From Planctomycetaceae bacterium (GTDB lineage Bacteria > Planctomycetota > Planctomycetia > Planctomycetales > Planctomycetaceae): DNA of 5,191 bases. Within the stretch, counting starts at the first letter, position 1. The number at the start of each line of letters is the position of its first letter. The notes beneath the pieces were generated by a model, which worked only from the letters and a program-made list of their open reading frames with translations, had not been told where the DNA came from and ran no database searches. Position numbers and translations under genes: made by a program. Positions 1-5,191 of this stretch are shown here, one piece after another. The DNA lies in contig DOCI01000340.1 of assembly GCA_003503535.1 (NCBI GenBank), positions 14,647-19,837 of the forward strand, in the 5' to 3' direction.

Positions 1-123
1 ATAGCGGAGCTATCTGGGCTATCCATTTTCAGTGAAAATACCCATCAAAAATCTGAAGAGCCTCAAATAAAAAAGATCCCAGAGTATAATCCCTGGGATC
101 TGTTTGCGTTGGCCCGCACTTAA
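1..123 (+). CDS. Possible 3' end of a plus-strand gene (partial, unrecognised)
   Basis: Frame 1 is open from the window edge for 40 codons to a TAA at 121-123, while the other two plus frames meet stops within the first 35 bases. The peptide is polar and charged in the middle (SEEPQIKKIPEYNPWDLF) and ends FALART. The stop lies 16 bases from the stop of the convergent SPFH gene, which is a normal tail-to-tail spacing. Against it, 40 open codons can occur by chance, and the terminator of the opposite operon lies inside the frame. I recognise no family. If real, the start and nearly all of the protein are outside the window. Confidence 0.35.
   Translation: MAELSGLSIFSENTHQKSEEPQIKKIPEYNPWDLFALART
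65..101 (-). terminator. Rho-independent terminator of the SPFH operon
   Basis: Read on the minus strand, a perfect 9-bp stem (AGATCCCAG pairing with CTGGGATCT, arms 93-101 and 74-82) encloses a 10-base loop. It is followed directly by a T-rich run, six T then A then TTT (74 down to 65). It starts 38 bases after the TAA of the downstream SPFH gene, so it should end that transcript. In the plus direction the run after the stem is TGTTTGCG, a poor U-tract, so it is probably mainly one-way. Confidence 0.87.
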
Positions 124-139
124 AATAGTTACACTCAGC

Positions 140-1792
140 TTAAGGCTTCTTCTTCATCGTTTCCTGAGCCTGCTTCCCGAGCATCGTTTCAGAAAATCCT
201 CGCAGGTCGGTCCAGAATGTTCCTTCACCAGCGAAGATCAGATTGAGTTCGATCTCTTCTGGTAATCCACTCGCAAAGACCCATTTGTTGTAAGACTCGC
301 CGCTCCCGAACGCATCGACAGCCAGTTTGAATTTGTCAGCTTTGGCTTCTTCGAGAAGTTGAACCGTTTTCGCAGAGGCTTCTCCGAGCATCACGGTCGC
401 CTTTGCTTCCAGCAAAGAAATTTCTCGATCGACTCCTGCTACAATTCGCTGAGTTTCAGCGATCGTTTCCTGAGCAGTCTTTTCACCCTCAGCGATTGCT
501 TTGGCAACCAGCTTTTCGGTTTCCACTTGAACAGTCGCCGCTTCAAGTTCCACTTTTTGTTCGGCTTCGCGCAGGTTGGCTTCAGTTTTTGCAGTCGCCT
601 GTTCCTGGACGCGTGTCAAAGTCAACTCGTCAGCAACGAAGGCCTGTTGAATTGGAATGCGGATTTCCTGAGGAATGAAAATGTGGCGGACAAGTCCGTA
701 GGAGAGAGTAATATCTTTTTCGAGCAGGACCGCCCGGAATTCATCGGAGGTCATGGCCTGAAATTCCTGGCGGGAATCTCCTACCAGCAAGTCAACAGCA
801 CCATACTTGGATCCAATATTTCGGCAGATCGATTCGATTTGCGGCATTACAACTTTCGTTTCGACAGCATCGACATTTCCAAATTTCCGAATGACGTTTG
901 GTGCCTGAGCCGGTGTGATTCCCCAAATGGCAGTGAAGTCCATATTGATCGGAAAGCCGTCGTTGGATGGGAATGATATGCCGCTATCGTCATCGGCAAT
1001 CATTGGTTCGCCAGACTGATCGTATAGCAATTGCCCATTTGCATCCATTTTGAGATTGGCTTTAATACTCTTTTCACGGAAGCCAATTTCGACGATATCG
1101 ATCTGCTGTTCTTTCTCGTTGACAGGATAAATACCTGGTGGAAGAACAGAATCCTGAATTCCCTTTTGAGCTCCAGTCGATGAATTACTGGCCAGATTGG
1201 TGACGACACCAACATAACCTGTCGGAATTTCGACCCAACCCGCAAATTTGATCTGCAGGCCGTTCGTGACGGAAGTCGTCGTAATTTTTTTGAACTCATA
1301 CGCATAATTGTTCACCCGATAACGCCCCGGTCCAAATGCTTTTCGCAGAACACCTTTAAATTCGGTTTCACCCAATTCACCATCGACCAGAAACTCTCCC
1401 TGCGGAAGTGATTTGCCAATTTTGGAAGTCGCGATACCAATTTCACCTGGCTCAATCACAATATCTTCAACCAGCTCGCGTTCCCAATAAAAGGGGGATA
1501 CGAATTGACGTCCCGGTCCCAGCATTTCCTGCAGAACACCTTTTTCAAGAATGTTTCCATTTTCATCCAGCTTTGCAAAACCGGTTTTCGATTCTGGCGT
1601 GTTGTAGCCTGGCAACAGGGGAAGTGGCGGCCCCTTATATCGAAGTCGCATACTGTAACCTTCGGGAACGTAGACACGGTTAATGCCCCATTCAATAAAG
1701 GTCCAGACGCCCAAAACGGCAATTATGGCGAACAGAATGAGGACGATAGCCGAGCGGCCTTTAATGATTGATGATGTTGAGATATTGCTCAT
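140..1792 (-). CDS. Membrane-anchored SPFH/band 7 protein with three N-terminal repeat modules (downstream paralogue)
   Basis: This is a 550-residue protein, probably a subunit of a membrane scaffold or ring. A basic N-terminus (K11, R13) precedes one hydrophobic helix at about 14-35, suggesting N-in/C-out topology as in HflK/HflC. Three tandem modules follow at about 42-110, 113-170 and 187-240. They show PxGxxG(V/I) turns and GVLxExxGPGRYxxN-type endings (GVLQEMLGPGR, GVLRKAFGPGRYRVNNY, VLPPGIYPVN). Residues 247-272 are an acidic insert absent from the neighbour. The SPFH core is at about 274-378, from FPSNDGF to FIPQEI, and includes SICR. A Glu/Ala/Lys-rich coiled coil runs about 385-490. 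The start is ATG with only a weak GAGA upstream. The gene lies 60 bp after its paralogue and before a terminator. The SPFH assignment is secure; the cellular role is inferred. Confidence 0.9.
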   Translation of the reverse strand: MSNISTSSIIKGRSAIVLILFAIIAVLGVWTFIEWGINRVYVPEGYSMRLRYKGPPLPLLPGYNTPESKTGFAKLDENGNILEKGVLQEMLGPGRQFVSPFYWERELVEDIVIEPGEIGIATSKIGKSLPQGEFLVDGELGETEFKGVLRKAFGPGRYRVNNYAYEFKKITTTSVTNGLQIKFAGWVEIPTGYVGVVTNLASNSSTGAQKGIQDSVLPPGIYPVNEKEQQIDIVEIGFREKSIKANLKMDANGQLLYDQSGEPMIADDDSGISFPSNDGFPINMDFTAIWGITPAQAPNVIRKFGNVDAVETKVVMPQIESICRNIGSKYGAVDLLVGDSRQEFQAMTSDEFRAVLLEKDITLSYGLVRHIFIPQEIRIPIQQAFVADELTLTRVQEQATAKTEANLREAEQKVELEAATVQVETEKLVAKAIAEGEKTAQETIAETQRIVAGVDREISLLEAKATVMLGEASAKTVQLLEEAKADKFKLAVDAFGSGESYNKWVFASGLPEEIELNLIFAGEGTFWTDLRGFSETMLGKQAQETMKKKP

Positions 1793-1852
1793 GAAATTTC
1801 TCGATTGTTCGGGAAATGGATATTTGAAAATGGTTCGCGATACACGGATATT

Positions 1853-3448
1853 TTACGGCGCTGGAGTGGAAGCCATGGGTGCGGGAGTCGAACTCGGCTC
1901 AGGTTTTGGAATAGATGATGGTGTTGCGAACGATTCAAAGATTTTCATAATCGGACTGTCCTGAGTATTGGCCATAATCTTCTGATAGGACGGTGCGATT
2001 TTCTGATTCAGTACATAGCGGGCATAGGCATCGCCTTCCCCGCTGAATGCCTCTACCGCTCGTTTCCAACCGGCAGCATCGGCTTCATTATTGAAACGAA
2101 CGACATCGGCTTCAGCAGTTCCACGAGCAATAATGGCTTCGGCTTCGTCGGTCGCGGCTTCGAGTTTCAGTTTGGCGACGTACAATTTTTCATTCGCTTT
2201 CGTGACCGCCACTTCCTGTTCACGCATTGCCTGAGTCGTCAGTTTGACAACTTCCTGCTCGGCTTGAATCAGTTCTCTTTTTCGTTTGACTAATTCTTTT
2301 TCAATCGCAAGATTTTGTTCCGAAGTCTGCTGGAGAATCTGTTGCTGGTACTGCTTTTCTTCCTGCTTGGCCAGTTCCCGCTTACGGACAGGTTCAGCAA
2401 TCTGTTGTGGCGGATTGATATTCGTTATCAGGGCCACAACAATTTCAATACCCAAGGGCTGACATTCTGTTCGCATCGCTTCTTCAAATTTCTTCTGAAA
2501 TTCAATACGTGTTTCTCCGGAAATAAAATCCCGTCCAGAATTCTTGGAGCCTTCAACGCGACAGAAACTACGAGCAATTGGCATGATGACCTTGCGGATG
2601 ATTTCCTCATCGATCTTCTCGCCATTGTCCTGTTCGTTGTATGTAACATAAACTTCGGCCGCATGATCTGGCAGGATCCGGAATTCGACAATTCCATCCA
2701 GACTCACCCAGAAACCATCTTTGGATGGGAAGCCCATATCTTTTTTCTCAGCCAGATTAAATCTCTGACTGCGACAATCGACCAGATTGACCCGTTTCTC
2801 GTATGGGTTAAAGTAATAGGTTTCTGTTCCCAATGTTTCCTTTTGAACGCCGCGAAATCCTGGTGGTACGAGCATCGTGTTCGCTTCTTCCGGCATCGGC
2901 CCGGATAAATTCGTGAGTACTCCGCGATAACCGGCAGGAATCACAATCGGATCGTGTATTTCCAATTGAAACAAATAAGGATTGATGGGATATCGCCCCG
3001 CATTCAAATAGCCGGGCACGATTCCTTTTGTCAGCACACCACCCTGAAGAAGTTCGACTTTTGGGTCAATCTGGGCCAGGAACTCGCCGTAACCAAGATT
3101 GTCTCCAGTTAAAGAAACAAGTACCCCCATTTTGCCTTGAGGAACTTCCTCCTGGGGAATCACTTTCCAGTCCCAGTTATAGGGATCACGCCAGTGCTTT
3201 CCTTCCAGCAGAAACTCCCGCTGCACCCCTTTGTATTCTGCTGTCGGGGCCACTTCCTGATCGTTCGCCAGGTTTTCACCCGTCTTCTTGACAAGGATCG
3301 CCATGTGAGCAGTTGGGATATCAATCCGGAAAAAATTCAGGGCCAGATATCCAAAGAGAATCGCCCCAATGACAAACAGAACCAGACTTCCCGATCCAAA
3401 CAACAGTGCCTTCAGGGCACGCATTCCTTGATCTCTATTTTGCGGCAT
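1853..3448 (-). CDS. Membrane-anchored SPFH/band 7 protein with three N-terminal repeat modules (upstream paralogue)
   Basis: This 531-residue protein is the first gene of the operon. R5, R10 and K13 precede a hydrophobic helix at about 12-38, again suggesting a cytoplasmic N-terminus and exported body. Modules lie at about 44-98 (GVQREFLLEGKHWRDPYNW), 102-165 (GVLTKGIVPGYLNAGRYPINPY) and 168-225 (PAGYRGVLTNLSG, then VPPGFRGVQKETLG and YYFNPY). The SPFH core is about 239-347, with FPSKDGF, SFCR and INPP. A coiled coil spans about 352-450 and is rich in Gln/Glu/Lys. A segment at 466-505 resembles the end of the downstream paralogue. The last ~20 residues form a Pro/Ser/Thr tail with STPAP repeated. 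The annotated ATG has a poor ribosome-binding site; a second ATG at codon 9 would also keep the helix. It is not a classic flotillin because of the repeat region. Confidence 0.9.
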   Translation of the reverse strand: MPQNRDQGMRALKALLFGSGSLVLFVIGAILFGYLALNFFRIDIPTAHMAILVKKTGENLANDQEVAPTAEYKGVQREFLLEGKHWRDPYNWDWKVIPQEEVPQGKMGVLVSLTGDNLGYGEFLAQIDPKVELLQGGVLTKGIVPGYLNAGRYPINPYLFQLEIHDPIVIPAGYRGVLTNLSGPMPEEANTMLVPPGFRGVQKETLGTETYYFNPYEKRVNLVDCRSQRFNLAEKKDMGFPSKDGFWVSLDGIVEFRILPDHAAEVYVTYNEQDNGEKIDEEIIRKVIMPIARSFCRVEGSKNSGRDFISGETRIEFQKKFEEAMRTECQPLGIEIVVALITNINPPQQIAEPVRKRELAKQEEKQYQQQILQQTSEQNLAIEKELVKRKRELIQAEQEVVKLTTQAMREQEVAVTKANEKLYVAKLKLEAATDEAEAIIARGTAEADVVRFNNEADAAGWKRAVEAFSGEGDAYARYVLNQKIAPSYQKIMANTQDSPIMKIFESFATPSSIPKPEPSSTPAPMASTPAP

Positions 3449-3547
3449 TGCTCAATACTTTCGCCAGAATGTGGCAGAGAATGTGTTGAATTCTTTGAAT
3501 TTGCGAATCCGTAAAATCATCAGTCTCAAAGGGAGTGATATTTACTG

Positions 3548-3588
3548 GAACCTTGTTCAACCTTAACGCAAGATTTTCAACAAGGTTC
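3548..3588. repeat. Perfect 10-bp inverted repeat, 21-base spacer
   Basis: GAACCTTGTT at 3548-3557 is exactly the reverse complement of AACAAGGTTC at 3579-3588. It lies 100-140 bases upstream of the first SPFH start. It could be an operator read by a dimeric regulator or a hairpin in a long leader. No U-run follows either arm, so it is not an intrinsic terminator. The repeat is directly visible; any role is inferred. Confidence 0.5.
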
Positions 3589-3599
3589 ACGATTTGGAA

Positions 3600-3626
3600 A
3601 TATTACCAGTCTTTTCCTGATAATAT
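3600..3626. repeat. Imperfect inverted repeat next to the 3548-3588 repeat
   Basis: ATATTACCAG at 3600-3609 and CTGATAATAT at 3617-3626 are reverse complements with one mismatch, separated by 7 bases. A T-containing ATCTTT follows on the plus strand, too short for a good terminator. The site is AT-rich and only 11 bases from the other inverted repeat, so the two may form one regulatory or structural unit. Chance occurrence is possible. Confidence 0.3.
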
Positions 3627-3903
3627 CTTTCACTTGAGACCTTCCTGGAATTCACAGACCAGAGAATCAGCATAACCGATACACTCCCTCTAACCTTCGC
3701 AAAATGATTGTTCCGAGGTTGGAATGTAACGAATTCCTTGCCAGGACTTTGCAGAGTGCCGATTCCTGTTGTAGGCCCCAATCGGAAAAGTTTCACTGAC
3801 TTCCGTACTTTGTAACGAAGCTTCGGGGTGCAAAGTTCACTTAATCTTTAATCGAGTGATCAACGCAGTCGAATCGGTGACTTGCGAATAGCCAAGGTCA
3901 GAA

Positions 3904-3916
3904 CATTCCAGGAATG
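3904..3916. promoter_or_regulatory. Small palindrome CATTCC-A-GGAATG before the SthA-like gene
   Basis: A perfect 6+1+6 palindrome ends 26 bases before the ATG of the plus-strand gene and 11 bases before its ribosome-binding site. Its position suits a repressor operator or a leader hairpin affecting translation. Thirteen-base palindromes are not rare, so the functional call is weak. Confidence 0.2.
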
Positions 3917-3927
3917 CTCTGGGCATC

Positions 3928-3932
3928 AAGGA
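3928..3932 (+). promoter_or_regulatory. Ribosome-binding site AAGGA for the SthA-like gene
   Basis: AAGGA ends 10 bases before ATG 3943-3945. It supports this start: the frame is open upstream only to a TAG at 3889-3891 and contains no other ATG, GTG or TTG before the chosen codon. It is the clearest Shine-Dalgarno in the window. Confidence 0.6.
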
Positions 3933-3942
3933 TGGAACGATC

Positions 3943-4770
3943 ATGGAACAAATCAAACAATACGACCTTATCATTCTGGGAAACGATCCCGAAGTAAAAA
4001 CACTGCTGCAAATGGTGGCACGCGAATTCACACGCATTGCCTGGGTAACGATCAACGATGTGGTCGATGTTCTGCTCCCTTGGAACGTCGACCACATCGT
4101 CGGCCCATTTCAATTCGAAACGGCTCAGCAGGTTTCCTGCAATTCTGCAGAATGTCGTTACGATCTCAAATCTCAGCGGATTGTCATCGCAACCGGCACC
4201 ACTCCCCGACGACCAGCCTGGTTACCAGATCATTCTCGAATTCACATGGCCGAGCCAATATTATCAGAGAAACATTTTACTGATAAAACTGCGATTATTG
4301 GCTTGGGGAAAACTGGGTTACAATTGCGTACACACTTGGCAAAATCATGTGAACATCTCGTTTGCATCGATGCCTCGACGGAGATCAATCTAAACCAGTG
4401 GAATAAAAATTCCCGACGAGACGACAGACGGCAATCCATCTATCTGGGAAATGGACTGGCTGGCATCGAAGTTGAAAAATCCGGCTTGAAACTCTTTCTG
4501 GAAGATTCGCAAACGGTCCTTGTCGATGAAGCAATCCTCTGTGTGGGGCGGGTCGGAAACACCGCTCATCTCCAACTGGAGAATGCCGGGTTGTCAGTCG
4601 ACGATTCCGGACGCATCTGGTGTAACAGCGACTATCAAACCTGGACACCGGGGATTTACGCGGTTGGCTCTGTCGTAGGCTATGCCCATCGAACGCAGCC
4701 TGATCAATCGGAATGCGAACTTGTCTTAGATGCAATGCTGCAATCTCAGACGAACGGGCAGTTGGTCTGA
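3943..4770 (+). CDS. Truncated, degenerate SthA/pyridine nucleotide-disulfide oxidoreductase-like protein
   Basis: This 275-residue protein resembles the two-dinucleotide-binding-domain flavoproteins, closest in style to soluble transhydrogenase SthA (normally about 460 residues). Order: YDLIILGNDPE (7-17) where the FAD fold normally has GxGxxG; IATGTTPRRP (82-91), the usual ATG strand; AIIGLGKTGLQ (117-127), a degraded NAD(P)-binding loop; DEAILCVGRVGNTAHLQLEN (195-214); and YQTWTPGIYAVGSVVGY (231-247). In the family the last motif reads YAVGDVIG, with Asp contacting FAD; here it is Ser243. The redox helix before residue 82 and the C-terminal dimerisation domain of roughly 110 residues are missing. 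No other downstream frame resembles the missing part, so a simple frameshift is unlikely. Coding is intact, so a pseudoenzyme or shifted-function paralogue is more likely than an active transhydrogenase. It is divergent from the SPFH operon. Confidence 0.8.
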   Translation: MEQIKQYDLIILGNDPEVKTLLQMVAREFTRIAWVTINDVVDVLLPWNVDHIVGPFQFETAQQVSCNSAECRYDLKSQRIVIATGTTPRRPAWLPDHSRIHMAEPILSEKHFTDKTAIIGLGKTGLQLRTHLAKSCEHLVCIDASTEINLNQWNKNSRRDDRRQSIYLGNGLAGIEVEKSGLKLFLEDSQTVLVDEAILCVGRVGNTAHLQLENAGLSVDDSGRIWCNSDYQTWTPGIYAVGSVVGYAHRTQPDQSECELVLDAMLQSQTNGQLV

Positions 4771-4816
4771 GATCTTTACGAACTCATCTGAGATATGGAT
4801 TCTCGGAATACAAGAG

Positions 4817-5080
4817 TTACCGCCGAAAAATGGGTTCGGTCACAGCCGTCATTTGAGTCGCCTGAATACCGGGAATGACGGAGTTCCAGCGAGGACCCGT
4901 ATAGCTTTTCAACTCGGAGTCTTGCGGTTGCTCACTCATTGTTCCTGCAAATTCGAGTTGGTACGGCATCACGCCTTCGACGGTCCCTTCAGTCGAAATG
5001 GGAGTGCTCAGGCCTCGATTTGAATTCCACCAGGAGGCCAGTGTCGTTTGTTCGGTAACCAGCAGCATCTGACCAAGCAA
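4817..5080 (-). CDS. C-terminal fragment of an unrecognised protein, probably 5'-truncated at the junction
   Basis: The frame ends at TAA 4817-4819, convergent with the SthA-like gene 46 bases away. It can be read back to a TTG at 5078-5080 (87 residues; an ATG at 5066-5068 gives 83), with an in-frame TAG at 5099-5101. Base composition matches the rest of the contig. The peptide is soluble in character: LLVTEQTTLASWWNSNRG, then STEGTVEGVMPYQLEF and a TGPRWNSVIPG segment, ending TEPIFRR. I recognise no family. Because the upstream stop falls exactly where the composition changes, I infer that the true gene once continued upstream and its 5' part has been replaced. A genuine small gene starting at TTG or ATG is the alternative; AGGAG at 5096-5100 is too far from the TTG to help. 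No terminator is visible at 4771-4816. Confidence 0.45.
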   Translation of the reverse strand: MLGQMLLVTEQTTLASWWNSNRGLSTPISTEGTVEGVMPYQLEFAGTMSEQPQDSELKSYTGPRWNSVIPGIQATQMTAVTEPIFRR

Positions 5081-5191
5081 ATTGATCGCGCACAGCTCCT
5101 ATTAATTTATCATTAAAAAGTTTTATCCAACCACCTATTTTTTCTGGTTGACCAAAACGAAATCTTACGTTTTCACCATCAATCCATTTAC
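4989..5191 (-). CDS. Phage-like virion structural protein fragment, broken at both ends
   Basis: The minus frame is open from the window edge. It reads KWIDGENVRFRFGQPEKIGG, then WIKLFNDKLIGAVRDQFAWS and DAAGYRT, to about 5049. After that it runs out of frame through the neighbouring fragment to a TGA at 4989-4991. The pattern W(V/I)DG(E/D)NVRFRxGxPEKIGGW followed by GxxRDxxxW is what I recall from the N-terminal part of tail or DNA-stabilisation-type structural proteins of marine podovirus-like phages; this is from memory, not a search. Codons here are strongly A/T-ending (AGA, ATA, TTA, AAA), and 5101-5191 is about 29% GC. Only the portion above about 5049 should be treated as phage-derived. 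Start and most of the gene are missing. Confidence 0.55.
   Translation of the reverse strand, partial: KWIDGENVRFRFGQPEKIGGWIKLFNDKLIGAVRDQFAWSDAAGYRTNDTGLLVEFKSRPEHSHFD
5049..5101. other. Compositional and reading-frame junction
   Basis: GC drops from 54% in 5001-5100 to about 29% in 5101-5191. Two minus frames both look protein-like across this stretch: the phage-like frame coming from the right edge and the contig-like frame continuing left. Neither is intact on the far side. That is the expected picture for two unrelated sequences joined through a short shared stretch, so the exact breakpoint cannot be placed better than this interval. Confidence 0.55.

Larger units (their letters stand above)
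3449..3942. other. Divergent intergenic region between the SPFH operon and the SthA-like gene
   Basis: These 494 bases must carry the promoters for both directions. Short open frames occur but have no recognisable protein character or convincing start signal. I could not identify a confident -35/-10 pair on either strand. On the minus strand TTGAAA and TTGAAC boxes occur between the arms of the inverted repeat at 3548-3588, without a good TATAAT at 16-18 bases. Inverted repeats at 3548-3588 and 3600-3626 and a palindrome at 3904-3916 are listed separately. Confidence 0.6.

Noticed and set aside
359..976. Plus-strand open frame of 205 codons
   Set aside because: It lies wholly antisense to the SPFH gene at 140-1792, and its peptide is rich in Phe/Arg/Ser with no family character, as expected from the complement of an Ala/Glu/Lys-rich coiled coil.
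1818..1853. Direct repeat GGATATTT, 28 bases apart, between the two SPFH genes
   Set aside because: An 8-base AT-rich repeat in a short intergenic gap is likely chance, with no hairpin or target-site context.
2315..2908. Plus-strand open frame of 197 codons
   Set aside because: It is antisense to the coiled-coil and SPFH part of the gene at 1853-3448, which has clear protein homology; this frame does not.
3587..3796. Minus-strand open frame of 69 codons in the intergenic region
   Set aside because: It has no ribosome-binding site of note, no recognisable motifs and a composition like translated noncoding DNA; its stop falls inside the inverted repeat.
3882..4283. Plus-strand open frame overlapping the SthA-like gene
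   Set aside because: It is out of frame with a gene showing several family motifs and is rich in Arg/Ser/His like a shadow frame.
4385..4735. Minus-strand open frame of 116 codons
   Set aside because: It is antisense to the part of the SthA-like gene with the strongest motifs and has a very high Arg/His content typical of antisense frames.
4765..4793. Possible terminator between the convergent genes (TCTGAGAT repeated)
   Set aside because: The copies are direct repeats and the only pairing is a 4-bp TGAG/CTCA stem without a U-run.
4730..5023. Plus-strand frame as a frameshifted continuation of the SthA-like protein
   Set aside because: The peptide shows none of the dimerisation-domain features expected after YAVGDVIG, so the missing C-terminus is not explained by a nearby frameshift.
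5049..5191. Integrated prophage edge or attachment site
   Set aside because: No integrase, tRNA or direct repeat is visible, and the break lies inside a structural gene, which prophage integration would not produce.

Overview
The window looks like a bacterial chromosomal contig, probably from a Gram-negative and plausibly planctomycete-like organism. That attribution is a weak inference from protein style and the poor Shine-Dalgarno sequences of the large genes. The last ~90 bases do not fit the rest. They are about 29% GC, against about 54% in the preceding 100 bases, and read as a piece of a marine-phage structural gene.

Layout. At 1-123 a plus-strand frame is open from the edge and may be the tail of a neighbouring gene. 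It converges on a minus-strand operon that ends at a textbook intrinsic terminator (65-101). The operon has two genes, 1853-3448 (upstream) and 140-1792 (downstream), 60 bp apart. They encode paralogous membrane-anchored SPFH/band 7 proteins of 531 and 550 residues. Each has an N-terminal transmembrane helix, three tandem beta-type modules around GV..E.LGPG.Y..NPY, an SPFH core and a long charged coiled coil. The 494-bp region 3449-3942 has no convincing gene but holds inverted repeats. It separates the operon from a divergent plus-strand gene at 3943-4770. That gene encodes a shrunken relative of the flavoprotein SthA (soluble pyridine nucleotide transhydrogenase), which has lost its FAD-binding signatures and dimerisation domain. 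A minus-strand C-terminal fragment of an unrecognised protein (4817-about 5080) follows, then the compositional break and the phage-like fragment.

How the parts may work together. The two SPFH proteins resemble the HflK/HflC arrangement (adjacent paralogues, N-in/C-out topology), so a hetero-oligomeric membrane-attached ring or cage is the natural hypothesis. Their repeat-SPFH-helix order also recalls major vault protein. Nothing in the sequence links the SthA-like protein to them except the shared upstream region. The most interesting items are the repeat-bearing SPFH pair and the degenerate SthA-like protein. The phage-like end is most simply an assembly chimera or another recent junction.
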